Below, one piece after another: positions 31,688 to 41,769 of a stretch of 64,000 bases of DNA (its first letter is position 1; each line of letters begins with the position of its first letter). The stretch comes from Mycobacterium sp. PO1 (lineage in GTDB: Bacteria > Actinomycetota > Actinomycetes > Mycobacteriales > Mycobacteriaceae): the NCBI RefSeq assembly GCF_017312405.1, contig NZ_BLTG01000015.1:1-64000 (forward strand). The letters run 5' to 3'. The position numbers and the translations under genes are program-made. Below the pieces are notes generated by a model. That model had not been told where the DNA came from, did not search any database, and was given only the letters and a program-made list of their open reading frames with translations.

Positions 31688-33082
31688 CTAGCCATAGACC
31701 GTTTCGCCCTCGCCTGACACCTTGTCGATTCTCTTGGCCAGGTACAACGCCTCGAGGGCCAGTTCGATGGCCGCGGCGCGCTGGCCTTCGGTCTGCGCAC
31801 CGAGGCGGCGCTGGATCTCGGCGACGGCGGGGACCTCGGGCAACGCGTCGAGCACCTCACGGGCGGACACCCGCTCGCCGGTGGTGACCGGCGATCCGCC
31901 TTCGACGGCCGTCACGATCGGCGCCACATCGATCCCACCGAGCAGCCGCTGAGCGGTCTCGGCGGTCGCCCGGCGCAACAGGTGCTCGAGCACGGCCTGC
32001 TCGCGGCCCTCCTCGCCGGATTCGAACTCCAGTTTCCCGCGCAGCACGTCGATGATGGTGCCGAGGTCCACGACGCGGGCCACCGGATCGGATTCGCCGA
32101 GCACCGCGCCGCGGTGCCGGGCCGACGCGGCGACCGTCTCGGCCGCGGCGATGGCGAATCGCGCCGACACCCCGGAACGTTGGTCGATCGACGTCGACTC
32201 GCGTAGCGCGCGGGCGAACCGCGCCAGGATCTGCAGCAGGTAATCCGGGACCTCGGCCGCCAGATGGGCCTCCTGGCTGATGACCCCGACCTCGGCGTCG
32301 AGTTCCTGCGGATAGTGGGTGCGGATCTCGGCGCCGAAGCGGTCCTTGAGCGGGGTGATGATGCGCCCGCGGTTGGTGTAGTCCTCGGGGTTGGCGCTGG
32401 CGACGACGAGGACGTCCAACGGCAGCCGCAGCGTGTAGCCGCGCACCTGGATGTCGCGCTCCTCCATCACGTTGAGCATGGCGACCTGGATGCGCTCGGC
32501 GAGGTCGGGCAGCTCGTTGACGGCGACGATGCCGCGGTGCGCCCGCGGGATCAGGCCGTAGGCGATGGTCTCGGGGTCGCCCAGGCTGCGGCCCTCGGCG
32601 ACCTTGATCGGGTCGATGTCGCCGACCAGGTCGGCGACGCTGGTGTCCGGGGTGGCCAGCTTCTCGGTGTAGCGCTCGCTGCGGTGTTTCCAGGCCACTG
32701 GGAGGTCGTCGCCGGAATCGGCGGCCCGCTTGATCGACTCGGGGGTGATCGGGCTGTAGGGGTGCTCGCCGAGTTCGGCGCCGGCGATGACCGGGGTCCA
32801 TTCGTCGAGCAGCCCGCTCAGGGCGCGCAACAGGCGCGTCTTGCCCTGGCCGCGCTCACCGAGCAGCACGATGTCGTGTTCGGCGATCAGGGCGCGCTCG
32901 AGCTGCGGGATGACGGTGTCCTCGAAGCCCAGGATCCCTGGCCACACCTCGGCGACGTCCACACCCGCGCTCAGCTTGGCCAGCAGATTCTCGCGGAGCT
33001 CGGCCTTCACGCTGCGTTCGCGGTGTCCCGAGGCGCGCAGCTCACCGACGGTGCGGGGGAGATCGTTAGGTGAAGTCACCAC
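31688..33082 (-). CDS. MoxR/ChlI-like AAA+ ATPase
   Basis: The 464-aa ATPase (Rv0958, labelled magnesium chelatase in M. tuberculosis) has Walker A GERGQGKTRLL near residue 75, Walker B IVAVNELPDLAERIQ and sensor 1 VVASANPEDYTNRGRI, plus a C-terminal lid region. Absence of chlorophyll or cobalamin chelatase genes nearby and the adjacent VWA gene argue for a MoxR-type protein-remodelling machine instead of Mg chelation. GTG 33082 or the next GTG 33079 is the start; the ribosome-binding site is weak. Confidence 0.87.
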   Translation of the reverse strand: MVTSPNDLPRTVGELRASGHRERSVKAELRENLLAKLSAGVDVAEVWPGILGFEDTVIPQLERALIAEHDIVLLGERGQGKTRLLRALSGLLDEWTPVIAGAELGEHPYSPITPESIKRAADSGDDLPVAWKHRSERYTEKLATPDTSVADLVGDIDPIKVAEGRSLGDPETIAYGLIPRAHRGIVAVNELPDLAERIQVAMLNVMEERDIQVRGYTLRLPLDVLVVASANPEDYTNRGRIITPLKDRFGAEIRTHYPQELDAEVGVISQEAHLAAEVPDYLLQILARFARALRESTSIDQRSGVSARFAIAAAETVAASARHRGAVLGESDPVARVVDLGTIIDVLRGKLEFESGEEGREQAVLEHLLRRATAETAQRLLGGIDVAPIVTAVEGGSPVTTGERVSAREVLDALPEVPAVAEIQRRLGAQTEGQRAAAIELALEALYLAKRIDKVSGEGETVYG

Positions 33083-33210
33083 TCCACGCTACGACTACAT
33101 TCCGCGAGCTCGCGTGCCTGTCCCCGACACACCGCCACGAGCTGGCATTTTGTGCGCGCTCGACGGACACCTGCCGCACGCAGTCAGTGCCCGACGCGTC
33201 CGGGGACCCA

Positions 33211-33274
33211 CTGCACGCCGTCAGTGCGCGAAGTGCCTGAGATCCCCTGCACGCCGTCAGTGCGCGAAGTGCCT
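33211..33274 (-). repeat. 36-bp-spaced direct repeat including the purH 3' end
   Basis: A 28-bp sequence occurs at 33211-33238 and 33247-33274. The second copy holds the last purH codons and its stop (TGA, 33257-33259); the first lies downstream of the gene and carries the same in-register stop. It is a tandem duplication seeded from the gene end. Confidence 0.85.
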
Positions 33275-34843
33275 CGCGCCGGTCAGGTAGAGCGTGACGC
33301 CCGCCGCTTCGGCGGCCGCGGTCACCTCGTCGTCGCGCACGGATCCGCCCGGATGGACCACAGCCTTGACACCCGCGCGGGTGAGCGTCTCCAGACCGTC
33401 GGGGAACGGGAAGAACGCATCCGAGGCTGCGACCGCACCACCGGTGCGGTCCCCTGCCCGCTCCACCGCCAGCCGGGCCGCGTCCACGCGGTTCACCTGC
33501 CCCATGCCGACGCCCACCGTCGCGCCGTCGCGCGCGATGACGATCGCGTTCGATTTGACCGCCCGGCAGGTGCGCCACGCGAACACAAGGTCGGCAAGCG
33601 TCGTCGGATCGGCCGGCGACCCGGTGGCCAGCGTCCAGTTCAACGGGTCATCGCCGGCAGCATCCACCGCGTCGCGCTGCTGCATCAGCAGCCCGCCGCT
33701 GATCTGACGGAACTCGGTCCCACCGACCTGTGGCTCGGAGGCCACCAGCACGCGGATGTTCTTCTTCTTCGTCAGCACCTCGACCGCACCCGGTTCGTAG
33801 GCCGGGGCGACGATCACCTCGGTGAAGATGCCGGCGACCGTCTCGGCCATCTCGACGGTGACTTCGGCGTTGGCCGCGATCACGCCACCGAAGGCCGACA
33901 GCGGGTCACATTCGTGAGCCTTGCGGTGGGCGTCGGCCACCGACACCGAGGAGATCGCGATGCCACACGGGTTGGCGTGCTTGATGATCGCGACACAGAT
34001 GTCTTCGTGGTCGAATGCCGCCCGCCATGCTGCGTCGGCGTCGGTGTAGTTGTTGTAGGACATCTCCTTGCCGTGCAGCTGTTCGGCCTGCGCGAGGCCC
34101 GGCCAGCCACCGTCGTCGCGGTAGAGTGCTGCGCCCTGGTGCGGGTTCTCCCCGTAACGCAGCACCGCGGTGCGCCGGAACGTCGCACCGAGCCACGGCG
34201 GCAACTGACCGGCCGTATCCGCTGCATCGGCACCCTGTTCCGGCGCCAGCACCGACTCCATCCACGAGGCCACCGCGACGTCGTACTCGGCGGTGTGCCG
34301 GAATGCCAACGCGGCCAGCTTCTTTCGTTCAGCCAGGGTGAACCCACCGGCCCGCACCGCAGCCAGCACCCCGTCGTAGCCCAGCGGATCCACCACGACG
34401 GCAACACTGGGATGATTCTTGGCCGCCGCCCGAACCATCGACGGCCCGCCGATGTCGATCTGCTCGACGCACTCGTCGACGTCGGCGCCGGAGTTGACGG
34501 TCTGGGTGAACGGGTACAGATTCACTACCACGAGCTCGAACGGGGCGACGCCCAAGTCGGCGAGCGCCGAAACGTGCTCGGATTTACGCTGATCGGCGAG
34601 CAGGCCGGCGTGCACATGTGGATGCAGCGTCTTGACCCGTCCGTCGAGCACCTCCGGGAACCCGGTGACGGTCTCCACTGGCGTCACCGGAACACCCGCG
34701 CCGGCAATGGTTTTGGCGGTCGAACCGGTGGACACGATGTCGACACCGGCGGCATGCAGCCCCTGCGCCAGCGGCACCAATCCAGTCTTGTCGTACACGC
34801 TGATCAGTGCGCGGCGGATGCGCCGCCGACCGTCCTCGCTCAT
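33257..34843 (-). CDS. purH: Bifunctional AICAR formyltransferase / IMP cyclohydrolase
   Basis: PurH performs the last two steps of IMP synthesis. The 528-aa protein has the N-terminal MGS-like cyclohydrolase domain ([51 protein letters not shown]). The C-terminal formyltransferase domain has [30 protein letters not shown] and [12 protein letters not shown] 34843 overlaps the purN stop by ATGA, showing a coupled purN-purH operon. Its final codons are repeated downstream. Confidence 0.97.
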   Translation of the reverse strand: MSEDGRRRIRRALISVYDKTGLVPLAQGLHAAGVDIVSTGSTAKTIAGAGVPVTPVETVTGFPEVLDGRVKTLHPHVHAGLLADQRKSEHVSALADLGVAPFELVVVNLYPFTQTVNSGADVDECVEQIDIGGPSMVRAAAKNHPSVAVVVDPLGYDGVLAAVRAGGFTLAERKKLAALAFRHTAEYDVAVASWMESVLAPEQGADAADTAGQLPPWLGATFRRTAVLRYGENPHQGAALYRDDGGWPGLAQAEQLHGKEMSYNNYTDADAAWRAAFDHEDICVAIIKHANPCGIAISSVSVADAHRKAHECDPLSAFGGVIAANAEVTVEMAETVAGIFTEVIVAPAYEPGAVEVLTKKKNIRVLVASEPQVGGTEFRQISGGLLMQQRDAVDAAGDDPLNWTLATGSPADPTTLADLVFAWRTCRAVKSNAIVIARDGATVGVGMGQVNRVDAARLAVERAGDRTGGAVAASDAFFPFPDGLETLTRAGVKAVVHPGGSVRDDEVTAAAEAAGVTLYLTGARHFAH

Positions 34844-35469
34844 CCTATGGTCGCCTTTCGTCCGGTCCAGGTCACGCCGCGGGTGGCCAGCGCTTCGAGA
34901 ACATCCACCAGAAGTTGTCGCTCCACCACTTTGATCCGTTCGTGCAGGGTGGCTTCGTCGTCATCGTCGAGCACGGGCACGGCCTGCTGCGCCAGGATCG
35001 GCCCGGTGTCGGTGCCGGCATCGACCAGGTGCACACTGCAGCCGGTCACCTTGACCCCGTAGGCCAAGGCATCGGGAACCGCGTGGGCGCCGGGAAAAGC
35101 CGGCAGAAGCGCCGGGTGGGTGTTGACGACCCGGGCGGGGAATCGTGAAAGAAATTGCGCGCCAAGAATCTTCATGAACCCGGCGGATACCACCAGATCT
35201 GGTTCGTGAGCCGCGGTCGCCTCGGTGAGGGCAGCATCCCAGGAAACGCGGTCCGGGTGGTCGCCGAGACGCACCGTGAACGTCGGCACCGACGCGTCCG
35301 CAGCGACATCGAGGGCGCGGCACGCCCGGTCGGTCCCGACCGCGACAACCCGGGCCGGATAGTCGCCGACGGCGGACTTCAGCAGTGTCTCGAGCAACGA
35401 ACCGGTGCCCGACGCCAGCACCACCAGCCGCGCCGGTGCGCTCGGGGGCACACGGACCTCTGGCTGCAC
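34840..35469 (-). CDS. purN: Phosphoribosylglycinamide formyltransferase
   Basis: PurN transfers formyl from 10-formyl-THF to GAR. The 209-aa protein has the [12 protein letters not shown] phosphate loop, the catalytic Asn-His-Asp set ([18 protein letters not shown] and [13 protein letters not shown]) and SAGFMKIL. It is 21 bp downstream of the DUF6350 gene stop and coupled to purH, as at Rv0955-Rv0957. Confidence 0.96.
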   Translation of the reverse strand: MQPEVRVPPSAPARLVVLASGTGSLLETLLKSAVGDYPARVVAVGTDRACRALDVAADASVPTFTVRLGDHPDRVSWDAALTEATAAHEPDLVVSAGFMKILGAQFLSRFPARVVNTHPALLPAFPGAHAVPDALAYGVKVTGCSVHLVDAGTDTGPILAQQAVPVLDDDDEATLHERIKVVERQLLVDVLEALATRGVTWTGRKATIG

Positions 35470-35490
35470 GCCAGAGAGCCTAATAGGTGA

Positions 35491-37236
35491 TCATTCGGTG
35501 CCGCGTCTGTGGTCGCCCGGTTCGTCGACGACGCCCCGGTCATCTGCTTCGTCTACCACGAAGTGCTCCTCGGGGTCCTCCATGACATCCCGGCCATCCG
35601 CTTCGTCCACGACACCCCGGCCATCCGCTTCGTCCACGACACCCCGGCCATCCGCTTCGTCCACGACACCCCGGCCATCCGCTTCGTCCACGACACCCCG
35701 GCCATCCGCTTCGTCTACGACACCCCGGCCATCCGGTTCGTCCACGACACCCCGGCCATCCGCTTCGTCTACGACGCCCCAGCCATCCGCTTCGTCTACG
35801 ACGCCCCAGCCATCTGCTTCGTCTACGACGAAGTGCTCCTCGGGGTCGATGTCCTCGAGATCCATCCCCTGGAGGTCCGGGCGGTGGGGCTTGCCCGTCA
35901 ACACCGGCTCCCCGGCAGCGGCAGGTGACTCCTCTGAGGTGGCGTCCGCGCGTTCAGCGGGCGGGGACTCGACCTCCCCAACCTCATCGCTCGAGGGCTC
36001 CTCGGCATCAATGACGTCGCCGTCAGTCTCGGACTCGTCCCGCGGAGTCGGCTCCGGTTCGGGCTTCACAACCGGCCGGCGCACCCGCGGCGCCAGGCCG
36101 CCCGACATCGCCACGGTCAACCCGCCGATTCCGGCGAACCACAGAAATACCGCCGGCCCGAAGGTCGCCTGATCGACTCCGACCTCACCGAAATTGCCCA
36201 ACGTCCCGCCGCCGGCATACCCCAGGAGTGCCATGGTCACCGCCGCCAGTGCCGCCGCCACCGCCACCTTCGCCAGCGCGGTCAGCGGGGGAAGCGGCCG
36301 GCGGGCACACTGCTGGCCGAGAGCGACTCCGGAAACGGCGGCGACGATCATCAGCGCAACCCAAACCGGGCCCAGAGGTGGGGTCGGCGCCGCGGCAAGT
36401 ATCGGAAGCGCGGGGATGTCGCCGCCGAACACCGTGAACGAGCTGAACGTCGCCAGTCCCACATGCGCGCTGGACCCCACGGCCACCGCCGCCGCGCCCA
36501 CCATGACGTTCGGTACGTACAGCACCGAAAGCACGGTCAGGCTGAACTGACCGAACACCGAGTCGGTGATCGCGTACAGCTCGTGCATCGTCGACCAGTG
36601 CACGACCAGCGACCCCGCGGTGATCACTCCGGACAGCCCCATCAGCGCCAACACGCCGGCTGCGGCAGCGCGAACCGCGTCGAACAACCAGCTCGGCAGC
36701 GGTGACGACCTCAGCATCCGCCGCCCGACCCGAGAACCGACCCCCACCACGGCGCCGATCGCGTGCACGACCAGCACCCCACCGAATGCGCGCAGTGCGT
36801 CGGGCGTCTGCAGGTCGGTCAGCACCGACGCGGCGTCATGGATGACCGCCAGACAGAGCGCCGCAATCAGAATCGGGCCGCCGACCGCCGAAGCCACCAC
36901 CCAGCGCGTGACGAACCAGGATGCGCTCGTGGTGGCGGCGGCGGTGGTGCGCGCGGTGCCGTAGATCATCGCCAGCACCGGCAGCAGCGGCATCACCCCG
37001 AGCGCGCTGCCGGCGATCGAGACGGGAACCTGGTGGACGGCCAGCCACATGCTGGCGATCGCGCCGAACGCGCCGGTCATGTCGCTGTTGGCGATCAGCA
37101 GCTGAAGCAGCACCACCGCGGCGATGACGACCAGCGCCACGATCGACGGCCCGAAGGCGACCCGGAGCAGATCACGCGCCTGCCGGGTTCCGCCGGCCGG
37201 GCGGGGGGCGCCGCCCGGGTGCGGTCGTCTGGTCAC
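35491..37236 (-). CDS. DUF6350 polytopic membrane protein with repeat tail
   Basis: The 581-aa protein (Rv0955 position) has roughly ten hydrophobic segments in residues 20-400, for example [19 protein letters not shown] cytoplasmic Glu/Asp/Pro-rich stretch follows, and a C-terminal tail with nine 9-residue repeats (VVDEADGRG type) flanked by two [19 protein letters not shown] segments. Function is unknown; the M. tuberculosis homologue is linked to envelope integrity as I recall. GTG 37236 is preferred (GAGGAG upstream); GTG 37284 is the longest alternative. purN follows after 21 bp. Confidence 0.8.
   Translation of the reverse strand: MTRRPHPGGAPRPAGGTRQARDLLRVAFGPSIVALVVIAAVVLLQLLIANSDMTGAFGAIASMWLAVHQVPVSIAGSALGVMPLLPVLAMIYGTARTTAAATTSASWFVTRWVVASAVGGPILIAALCLAVIHDAASVLTDLQTPDALRAFGGVLVVHAIGAVVGVGSRVGRRMLRSSPLPSWLFDAVRAAAAGVLALMGLSGVITAGSLVVHWSTMHELYAITDSVFGQFSLTVLSVLYVPNVMVGAAAVAVGSSAHVGLATFSSFTVFGGDIPALPILAAAPTPPLGPVWVALMIVAAVSGVALGQQCARRPLPPLTALAKVAVAAALAAVTMALLGYAGGGTLGNFGEVGVDQATFGPAVFLWFAGIGGLTVAMSGGLAPRVRRPVVKPEPEPTPRDESETDGDVIDAEEPSSDEVGEVESPPAERADATSEESPAAAGEPVLTGKPHRPDLQGMDLEDIDPEEHFVVDEADGWGVVDEADGWGVVDEADGRGVVDEPDGRGVVDEADGRGVVDEADGRGVVDEADGRGVVDEADGRGVVDEADGRDVMEDPEEHFVVDEADDRGVVDEPGDHRRGTE
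35587..35829 (-). repeat. 27-bp coding minisatellite (nine units)
   Basis: Nine consecutive 27-bp units encode VVDEADG[RW]G, several identical at DNA level. The flanks on both sides repeat a GAAGTGCTCCTCGGGG segment. Length is a multiple of 3, so copy-number change keeps the reading frame. Confidence 0.93.
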
Positions 37237-37296
37237 GGGTGAAGTCGCTCCTCGCGAAAGCTCGGGCGCACGCCTCACGCGCACGCGCGGCTCAGA

Positions 37297-38169
37297 CTAC
37301 GACGACGACTGATCCGACTGCGGCGATGACGACTGGTGTTGCGCAGGAACTTGGGTCGTCGGCGCGTTGCTCGCCGGCGGCTGTCCGTACGTCGGGTATC
37401 CGGTCGGCGGAGTCGGAGGGCCCGACTGCGAGGACGGGCCGGACTGCGGTGCCGGCGCGGACCCTGAAGACGCCGGAAAGCCGCCGGTGGACGGGCCGGT
37501 GCTGGGGTAGCCACCGTAGGGCGTCGGATAGCCGGGGCGACCCTGCTGCTGCGGCTGACCCTGGTGCTGTCCCTGCGGCTGACCGTAGTAGTGCCCGGGG
37601 TACTGACCGAAGTGCTGCGGCTGGTCGTAGCGCGGCCGCGGTGCGGGAGCGGTGAGGATGCCGGACTGGAACAACACCACCACGACGGCGACCGCAGCCT
37701 GCAGCAGCGTGAACGCGATCACCAGGTAGAGGCCCCAGTCGACGGTCGCTCCGCTGGGCTTCTTGATCACCTCGGCGATGACCAGCAGAAAGGCCAGCAC
37801 CGCCCCGACAGCCGCGATCGGCGTGTAGTTCGGCTGCTTGGGCAGCAGGCTCAAACCCGAAAGCAGTCCCGCCAGCACCGCTGCGATGACCGCGAACAGC
37901 AAGCCCAGCGAGCTTCCGCTGAGCTGGCCCAGGCCGGGGAAATCCGACGCGGTGATGGTGAACTGCGGCGCGAACCCGGCCAGGTACACCAGTAGACCCA
38001 GCGCGGCGACGGCCCCGCTGAGGTATGTAGGCAGCTTGCTGGGGCCCTCAGCGCCAGGCCCGCTGTCGGGCACCCTGCTGAACTGCTGGGTCGGCGCGGC
38101 GAACTGGTTGGTCTGCGGCTGCGTGGGCTGGTAACCGGGGCCTCCGGGCGCGCCTTGGGGGTACGACAT
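37297..38169 (-). CDS. DUF5336 membrane protein (34-kDa antigen type)
   Basis: The 290-aa protein (Rv0954 position) has a Gly/Pro/Gln-rich N-terminus (MSYPQGAPGGPGYQPTQPQ), four membrane helices between residues about 48 and 175, and a disordered Gln/Pro/Ser/Tyr-rich tail (GQPQGQHQGQPQQQG). It resembles the 34-kDa antigenic membrane protein of M. paratuberculosis. Low-complexity tails of this kind are seen in mycobacterial division/polar proteins, but its role is not established here. ATG 38169 with AGGAGAG upstream. Confidence 0.82.
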   Translation of the reverse strand: MSYPQGAPGGPGYQPTQPQTNQFAAPTQQFSRVPDSGPGAEGPSKLPTYLSGAVAALGLLVYLAGFAPQFTITASDFPGLGQLSGSSLGLLFAVIAAVLAGLLSGLSLLPKQPNYTPIAAVGAVLAFLLVIAEVIKKPSGATVDWGLYLVIAFTLLQAAVAVVVVLFQSGILTAPAPRPRYDQPQHFGQYPGHYYGQPQGQHQGQPQQQGRPGYPTPYGGYPSTGPSTGGFPASSGSAPAPQSGPSSQSGPPTPPTGYPTYGQPPASNAPTTQVPAQHQSSSPQSDQSSS

Positions 38170-38414
38170 GGACTCTCCTGTGCGATACGGGCACCGCATC
38201 GTCGGTGACGGGCGGTGCCGACACGATCCGTCGGCGGGGCGACGGACAGCGTGGGCGATTCGGTCACCCACGCTAGCGCACCCCCGGAGCACCACTTCTG
38301 CACCTGGGCCCGCGCCCGGGACTCACAGCGAACTCACAAAATCACCGCCGGTGAGCGGCATTCGTCGCACATATCCGGTCTGCGCTGCGCAGCGCCCCCC
38401 TTGCGGTCCCGTAT

Positions 38415-38428
38415 TGGAACACGTTCTA
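38415..38428 (+). promoter_or_regulatory. KstR-like operator upstream of the LLM gene
   Basis: TGGAACACGTTCTA fits the KstR consensus TNNAACNNGTTNNA at all fixed positions and lies 9 bp before ATG 38438, where binding would block transcription. Confidence 0.6.
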
Positions 38429-38437
38429 ATTCTCCGC

Positions 38438-39286
38438 ATGGACTTTGGATTGGTGCTGTTCACCTCCGATCGCGGGATCACGCCGGCGGCTGCGGCCAAG
38501 CTGGCCGACGATCACGGCTTCACCACGTTTTATGTGCCCGAACACACCCACATCCCGATCAAGCGCCAAGCTGCGCATCCCACGACCGGTGACGACTCAC
38601 TGCCCGACGACCGGTACATGCGCACGCTGGACCCCTGGGTTTCGCTGGGCGCCGCGTGTGCGGTGACCTCCCGGGTTCGGCTGTCCACGGCGGTGGCGCT
38701 GCCCGTCGAACACGACCCGATCACGCTGGCCAAGTCGATCGCCACCCTCGATCATCTCTCCGGCGGCCGGGTCTCCCTGGGCGTCGGATTCGGCTGGAAC
38801 ACCGACGAACTGGCCGACCACAATGTGCCGCCCGGCCGGCGGCGCACGATGCTGCGTGAGTACCTGGAGGCGATGCGTGCGCTGTGGACCCAGGAGGAGG
38901 CCGAGTATCACGGCGAGTTCGTCGACTTCGGCCCGTCGTGGGCCTGGCCGAAACCCGTGCAGTCGCATGTCCCTGTCCTCGTCGGCGCCGCGGGCACCGA
39001 GAAGAACTTCAAGTGGATCGCCCGGTCGGCCGACGGTTGGATCACCACGCCCCGCGACTTCGACATCGACGCGCCCGTGAAACTGCTGCAGGACACCTGG
39101 GCCGGCGCCGGGCGCGAGGGCGCCCCGCAGGTGGTGGCGCTGGACTTCAAACCCGACCCGGACAAGCTGGCCCGCTGGCGCGACCTCGGGGTGACCGAGG
39201 TGCTGTTCGGGCTGCCCGACCGCAGCCCCGACGACGTCGCGGACTACGTCGAACGCCTCGCCGGAAAGCTCACCGCCCTGGTCTGA
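38438..39286 (+). CDS. LLM-class (F420-dependent) oxidoreductase
   Basis: The 282-aa luciferase-like TIM-barrel protein (Rv0953c position) starts MDFGLVLFTSDRGITPAAAA. It contains EHTHIPI, the HDPITLAKSIATLDHLSGGR strand-helix and GVGFGWNTDEL, which form the F420/flavin phosphate pocket in this class. It most resembles the TIGR03619-type F420 group by memory. The substrate is unknown; the KstR-like operator suggests a steroid or related lipid. No ribosome-binding site is clear, so the start is set by the family N-terminus. Confidence 0.85.
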   Translation: MDFGLVLFTSDRGITPAAAAKLADDHGFTTFYVPEHTHIPIKRQAAHPTTGDDSLPDDRYMRTLDPWVSLGAACAVTSRVRLSTAVALPVEHDPITLAKSIATLDHLSGGRVSLGVGFGWNTDELADHNVPPGRRRTMLREYLEAMRALWTQEEAEYHGEFVDFGPSWAWPKPVQSHVPVLVGAAGTEKNFKWIARSADGWITTPRDFDIDAPVKLLQDTWAGAGREGAPQVVALDFKPDPDKLARWRDLGVTEVLFGLPDRSPDDVADYVERLAGKLTALV

Positions 39287-39345
39287 GCGACAACGCACCG
39301 GTCCGGCGGGTAACGCCAACCCTGCGACGCCGCGATAATCCAGGT

Positions 39346-39861
39346 GTGACGACGACGTTGATCCGGCGGGGCGCCGCGGCCGCAGGTGCGGCCTTGGTCG
39401 CGCTGACGGTGGGCTGCGCCGACGCGGCCGCCGACCCGCCGCCGCAGATGCCCGACCTGTCGGGGTACCCGGCCGTCGACCCGGCGGAGTACATGCAGAG
39501 CTACCCCCGGTTCACCGGGTTCGACTTCGTCACGCCCGACGGACAGCTGTGCAGCCACAACACCATGAACTCACTCGACGACCCGAACCGGTTGACCTTG
39601 TCGTGCGAGGGGCCGCGACCGGACCTCGGGCCCGGGACCTGGCAGGTTCTGGTGGCGACCGACGAACCGGCGACCGTCGCTCCGTCGTATCCACCGCTGG
39701 ACCCGGCCACGATCGCCGCCTCGGGCGTCAAGCAGCTGCCTTCGGGCCACAAGATCGTCTATCGCGACATCGAGTGCGGCGTCGACGATTCCGGCATGAC
39801 GGCCTGCCGCGTGGGTCAGCACGGCTTCGTCCTGACCCCGACTGTGACGACGTTGTTCTGA
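39346..39861 (+). CDS. Secreted protein, unknown function
   Basis: The 171-aa protein begins at GTG 39346 (MTTTLIRRGAAAAGAALVAL) with a signal peptide ending near CADAAADPPP. A Cys within TVGC could make it a lipoprotein, though the lipobox is poor. The mature part has four cysteines (QLCSHN, LSCEG, IECGV, TACRV) likely forming two disulfides, and the motif GFDFVTPDGQLC. I recall similar mycobacterial secreted proteins without known function. It is 59 bp downstream of the LLM gene. Confidence 0.7.
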   Translation: MTTTLIRRGAAAAGAALVALTVGCADAAADPPPQMPDLSGYPAVDPAEYMQSYPRFTGFDFVTPDGQLCSHNTMNSLDDPNRLTLSCEGPRPDLGPGTWQVLVATDEPATVAPSYPPLDPATIAASGVKQLPSGHKIVYRDIECGVDDSGMTACRVGQHGFVLTPTVTTLF

Positions 39862-39870
39862 CGGTCCCGA

Positions 39871-41400
39871 CTAGCGCAGCAAAGCGCGGTTGCCGTTGTC
39901 GGTGGACGTGACCGTGACTGCGGTGCCCAGCGGGTCGGCCTCGGCCAGGACCGCGACGAGGTCGGGGTCCTCGCTGGTCGCCATGAAGCGGGAGCCGTCC
40001 GCGTCGAGCCGCCCGACGATGATGCCGGTCCGCACGGGCCAGTCGTGGCGCACCGAATAGGTCTCGATCGTGCCCGTCCCGTCGGCGCGCTTGGTCACCG
40101 GCACCGTCGGCAGCGCGGCGACCTGCGCATTGAGCTCAGCGCTGCGGGACTGCCGCCACGGAGCCGGTTCGGTCGAGTAGACACCGGCCGAGTACTTGCT
40201 GGCGATCCCGCCGTTGGCGCCGACGAAGCCGAAACGACCCGGGGTGTCGCGCATCCGGGCGACGGTTTCGGCGATTGCGTGCAACGAATAGCTGTTGCCG
40301 GGGCCACCGAAGTACGGCAGTCCACCGGTGAGGGTCAGGCCACGGGGGTCCTCGGGCGCGAGACCCAGGGCGTCGCAGATCACGAACACCGGGAACGGAA
40401 AGCAGCTGTAGAGGTCGAAGGTGGCGACCTGATCGACATCGATGCCGGCCACCCGCAGCGCCTCGTGAGCCGCCATCGCCGATGCCGGGGCGGCACCGAG
40501 GTCCGCACGGTCGAGCAGGGGCTGCTCCACCAAATCGGAGTGGCCGTGCAGATAAACCCAGTTACGTTCCGGCACACCGAGTCTGCGTGCAGCGGCAACC
40601 GAGGTCACGATGGCGGCAGCACCCTGGTTGACGGTGTCGCGGGCCACCAGAAGACGAGGATAGGGATCGCAGATCATCCGGTTCTCGTCGGTGACGGTCT
40701 CGATCTCCTCCACCGACCGCTCCACCGGCGACGACGAGAAGGGGTTCTTCGCAGCGACTTTCGACATCGGCGCAAACAGTTCGGCCATTTCCCGGCGGTA
40801 CCGGGCAACGCTGTGACCGAGACGGGCCCGCCGCGCGTTGTCGAGCAGCCCGTACTGCACCGGTGCGCCGGTCAGGCCGTGCTGGACGGTGTATTCGTCG
40901 ATGTAGCTGAAGATCTGGTGGCCGCGGTCCTCCAGCTGGCCGTCGATGTTCTCGGTGAAGTCGGGCTTGTCGTCGCGGTCGGCGAAGTACTTGGCGGTGG
41001 AGCCGGCCTCGGAGCCCATGATCATCACCACGTCGGCCTCGCCGGCGACGATGGTGTTGCCCGCCTCTGTGACGAGCTTCTGCGGGCTCTGCCCGCCCAC
41101 CGGTTCCAGCACCACCCGGGCCGGGTCACCGCCGATGCGTCGCATGACCGAACGGGGATAGTTGTTCGACTTCCCCAGCACGGCCGGCATCGGCCCGGAG
41201 ATCTCGAACTGCCGCAGCCCGAACACCGTGTCGATGGCGGCGGCCACCTGCGCAGCGTCGGCGTCGGTGTCCTGCAGCGCCGCGCGGGCGGCGGCGGTGG
41301 CCAGCTCGACTGCGGACATGCCCCGGTAGTCGGGGTCGTCGATGCGTTCGGTGAACTGCCCCACGCCGATGATGACCGGTGTGCGCTCGTCAACTGCCAT
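39871..41400 (-). CDS. Thiolase-family acetyl-CoA acetyltransferase-like protein
   Basis: The 509-aa protein has the thiolase fold in two halves (TPVIIGVGQFTERI, then VELATAAARAALQDTD; C-terminal part with FDLYSCFPFPVFV, GGPGNSYSLHAIAETV and GANGGIASKYSAGVYS). It belongs to the SCP-x-like/lipid-transfer thiolase group, whose active-site layout differs from degradative thiolases; the Cys in YSCFP and His in LHAI are candidates for catalysis. ATG 41400 has GAGGAG upstream. A KstR-like operator 34 bp before the start suggests a role in sterol or related lipid breakdown. Confidence 0.82.
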   Translation of the reverse strand: MAVDERTPVIIGVGQFTERIDDPDYRGMSAVELATAAARAALQDTDADAAQVAAAIDTVFGLRQFEISGPMPAVLGKSNNYPRSVMRRIGGDPARVVLEPVGGQSPQKLVTEAGNTIVAGEADVVMIMGSEAGSTAKYFADRDDKPDFTENIDGQLEDRGHQIFSYIDEYTVQHGLTGAPVQYGLLDNARRARLGHSVARYRREMAELFAPMSKVAAKNPFSSSPVERSVEEIETVTDENRMICDPYPRLLVARDTVNQGAAAIVTSVAAARRLGVPERNWVYLHGHSDLVEQPLLDRADLGAAPASAMAAHEALRVAGIDVDQVATFDLYSCFPFPVFVICDALGLAPEDPRGLTLTGGLPYFGGPGNSYSLHAIAETVARMRDTPGRFGFVGANGGIASKYSAGVYSTEPAPWRQSRSAELNAQVAALPTVPVTKRADGTGTIETYSVRHDWPVRTGIIVGRLDADGSRFMATSEDPDLVAVLAEADPLGTAVTVTSTDNGNRALLR

Positions 41401-41434
41401 GTTCAGCTCCTCTTGAGTTACTTCGAGAGGCTAA

Positions 41435-41448
41435 TAGAACGTGTTCCT
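41435..41448 (-). promoter_or_regulatory. KstR-like operator upstream of the thiolase gene
   Basis: TAGAACGTGTTCCT matches TNNAACNNGTTNNA except for the final base. It lies 34-48 bp before ATG 41400. Confidence 0.5.
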
Positions 41449-41482
41449 GTCGGGCGACTCGGGGCGGCGGATCACAGCGTGT

Positions 41483-41710
41483 GGCGGTGCCTGAGACGCG
41501 TGCCCGTGCCTGAGACGCGTGCCGGTACCTGAAACGGGTGCCGGTACCTGAGACGCGTGCCGGTACCCGAAACGGGTGGCCGGTACCTGAGACACGTGCC
41601 GGTGGCTGAAACGCGTGGCGGTGCCTGAAACGCGTGCCGGTACCTGAGACGCGTGCCGGTGGCTGAAACGGGGGCCGGTGTCTGAAACGGGTGCCGGTGC
41701 CTGAAACGCG
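41483..41710. repeat. 19-bp intergenic minisatellite (12 units)
   Basis: About twelve head-to-tail copies of a 19-bp unit (GCCGGTACCTGAAACGGGT and variants) fill the gap between the thiolase promoter and the sucD terminators. Open frames across it on the minus strand encode only repeats and are not credited as genes. Confidence 0.9.
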
Positions 41711-41745
41711 ACATCGCACACGCGCCGAGACACGTGTGCGATGTC
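41710..41745. terminator. Perfect 13-bp inverted repeat after sucD (distal)
   Basis: GACATCGCACACG pairs with CGTGTGCGATGTC around a 10-nt loop. No U-tract follows on either strand. It could act as a transcription barrier between sucD and the thiolase gene. Confidence 0.5.
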
Positions 41746-41769
41746 GGATGACGAAATCAGCGTCGCGAC

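Noticed and set aside
31688..33082. Magnesium chelatase function for the AAA+ protein
   Set aside because: No chelatase H subunit or tetrapyrrole genes nearby; the VWA partner fits a MoxR-type role better.
41390..41733. Three repeat-encoding frames (SGTGTRFRYRHASQ type)
   Set aside because: They only translate the 19-bp minisatellite in different frames and lack promoters or ribosome-binding sites.
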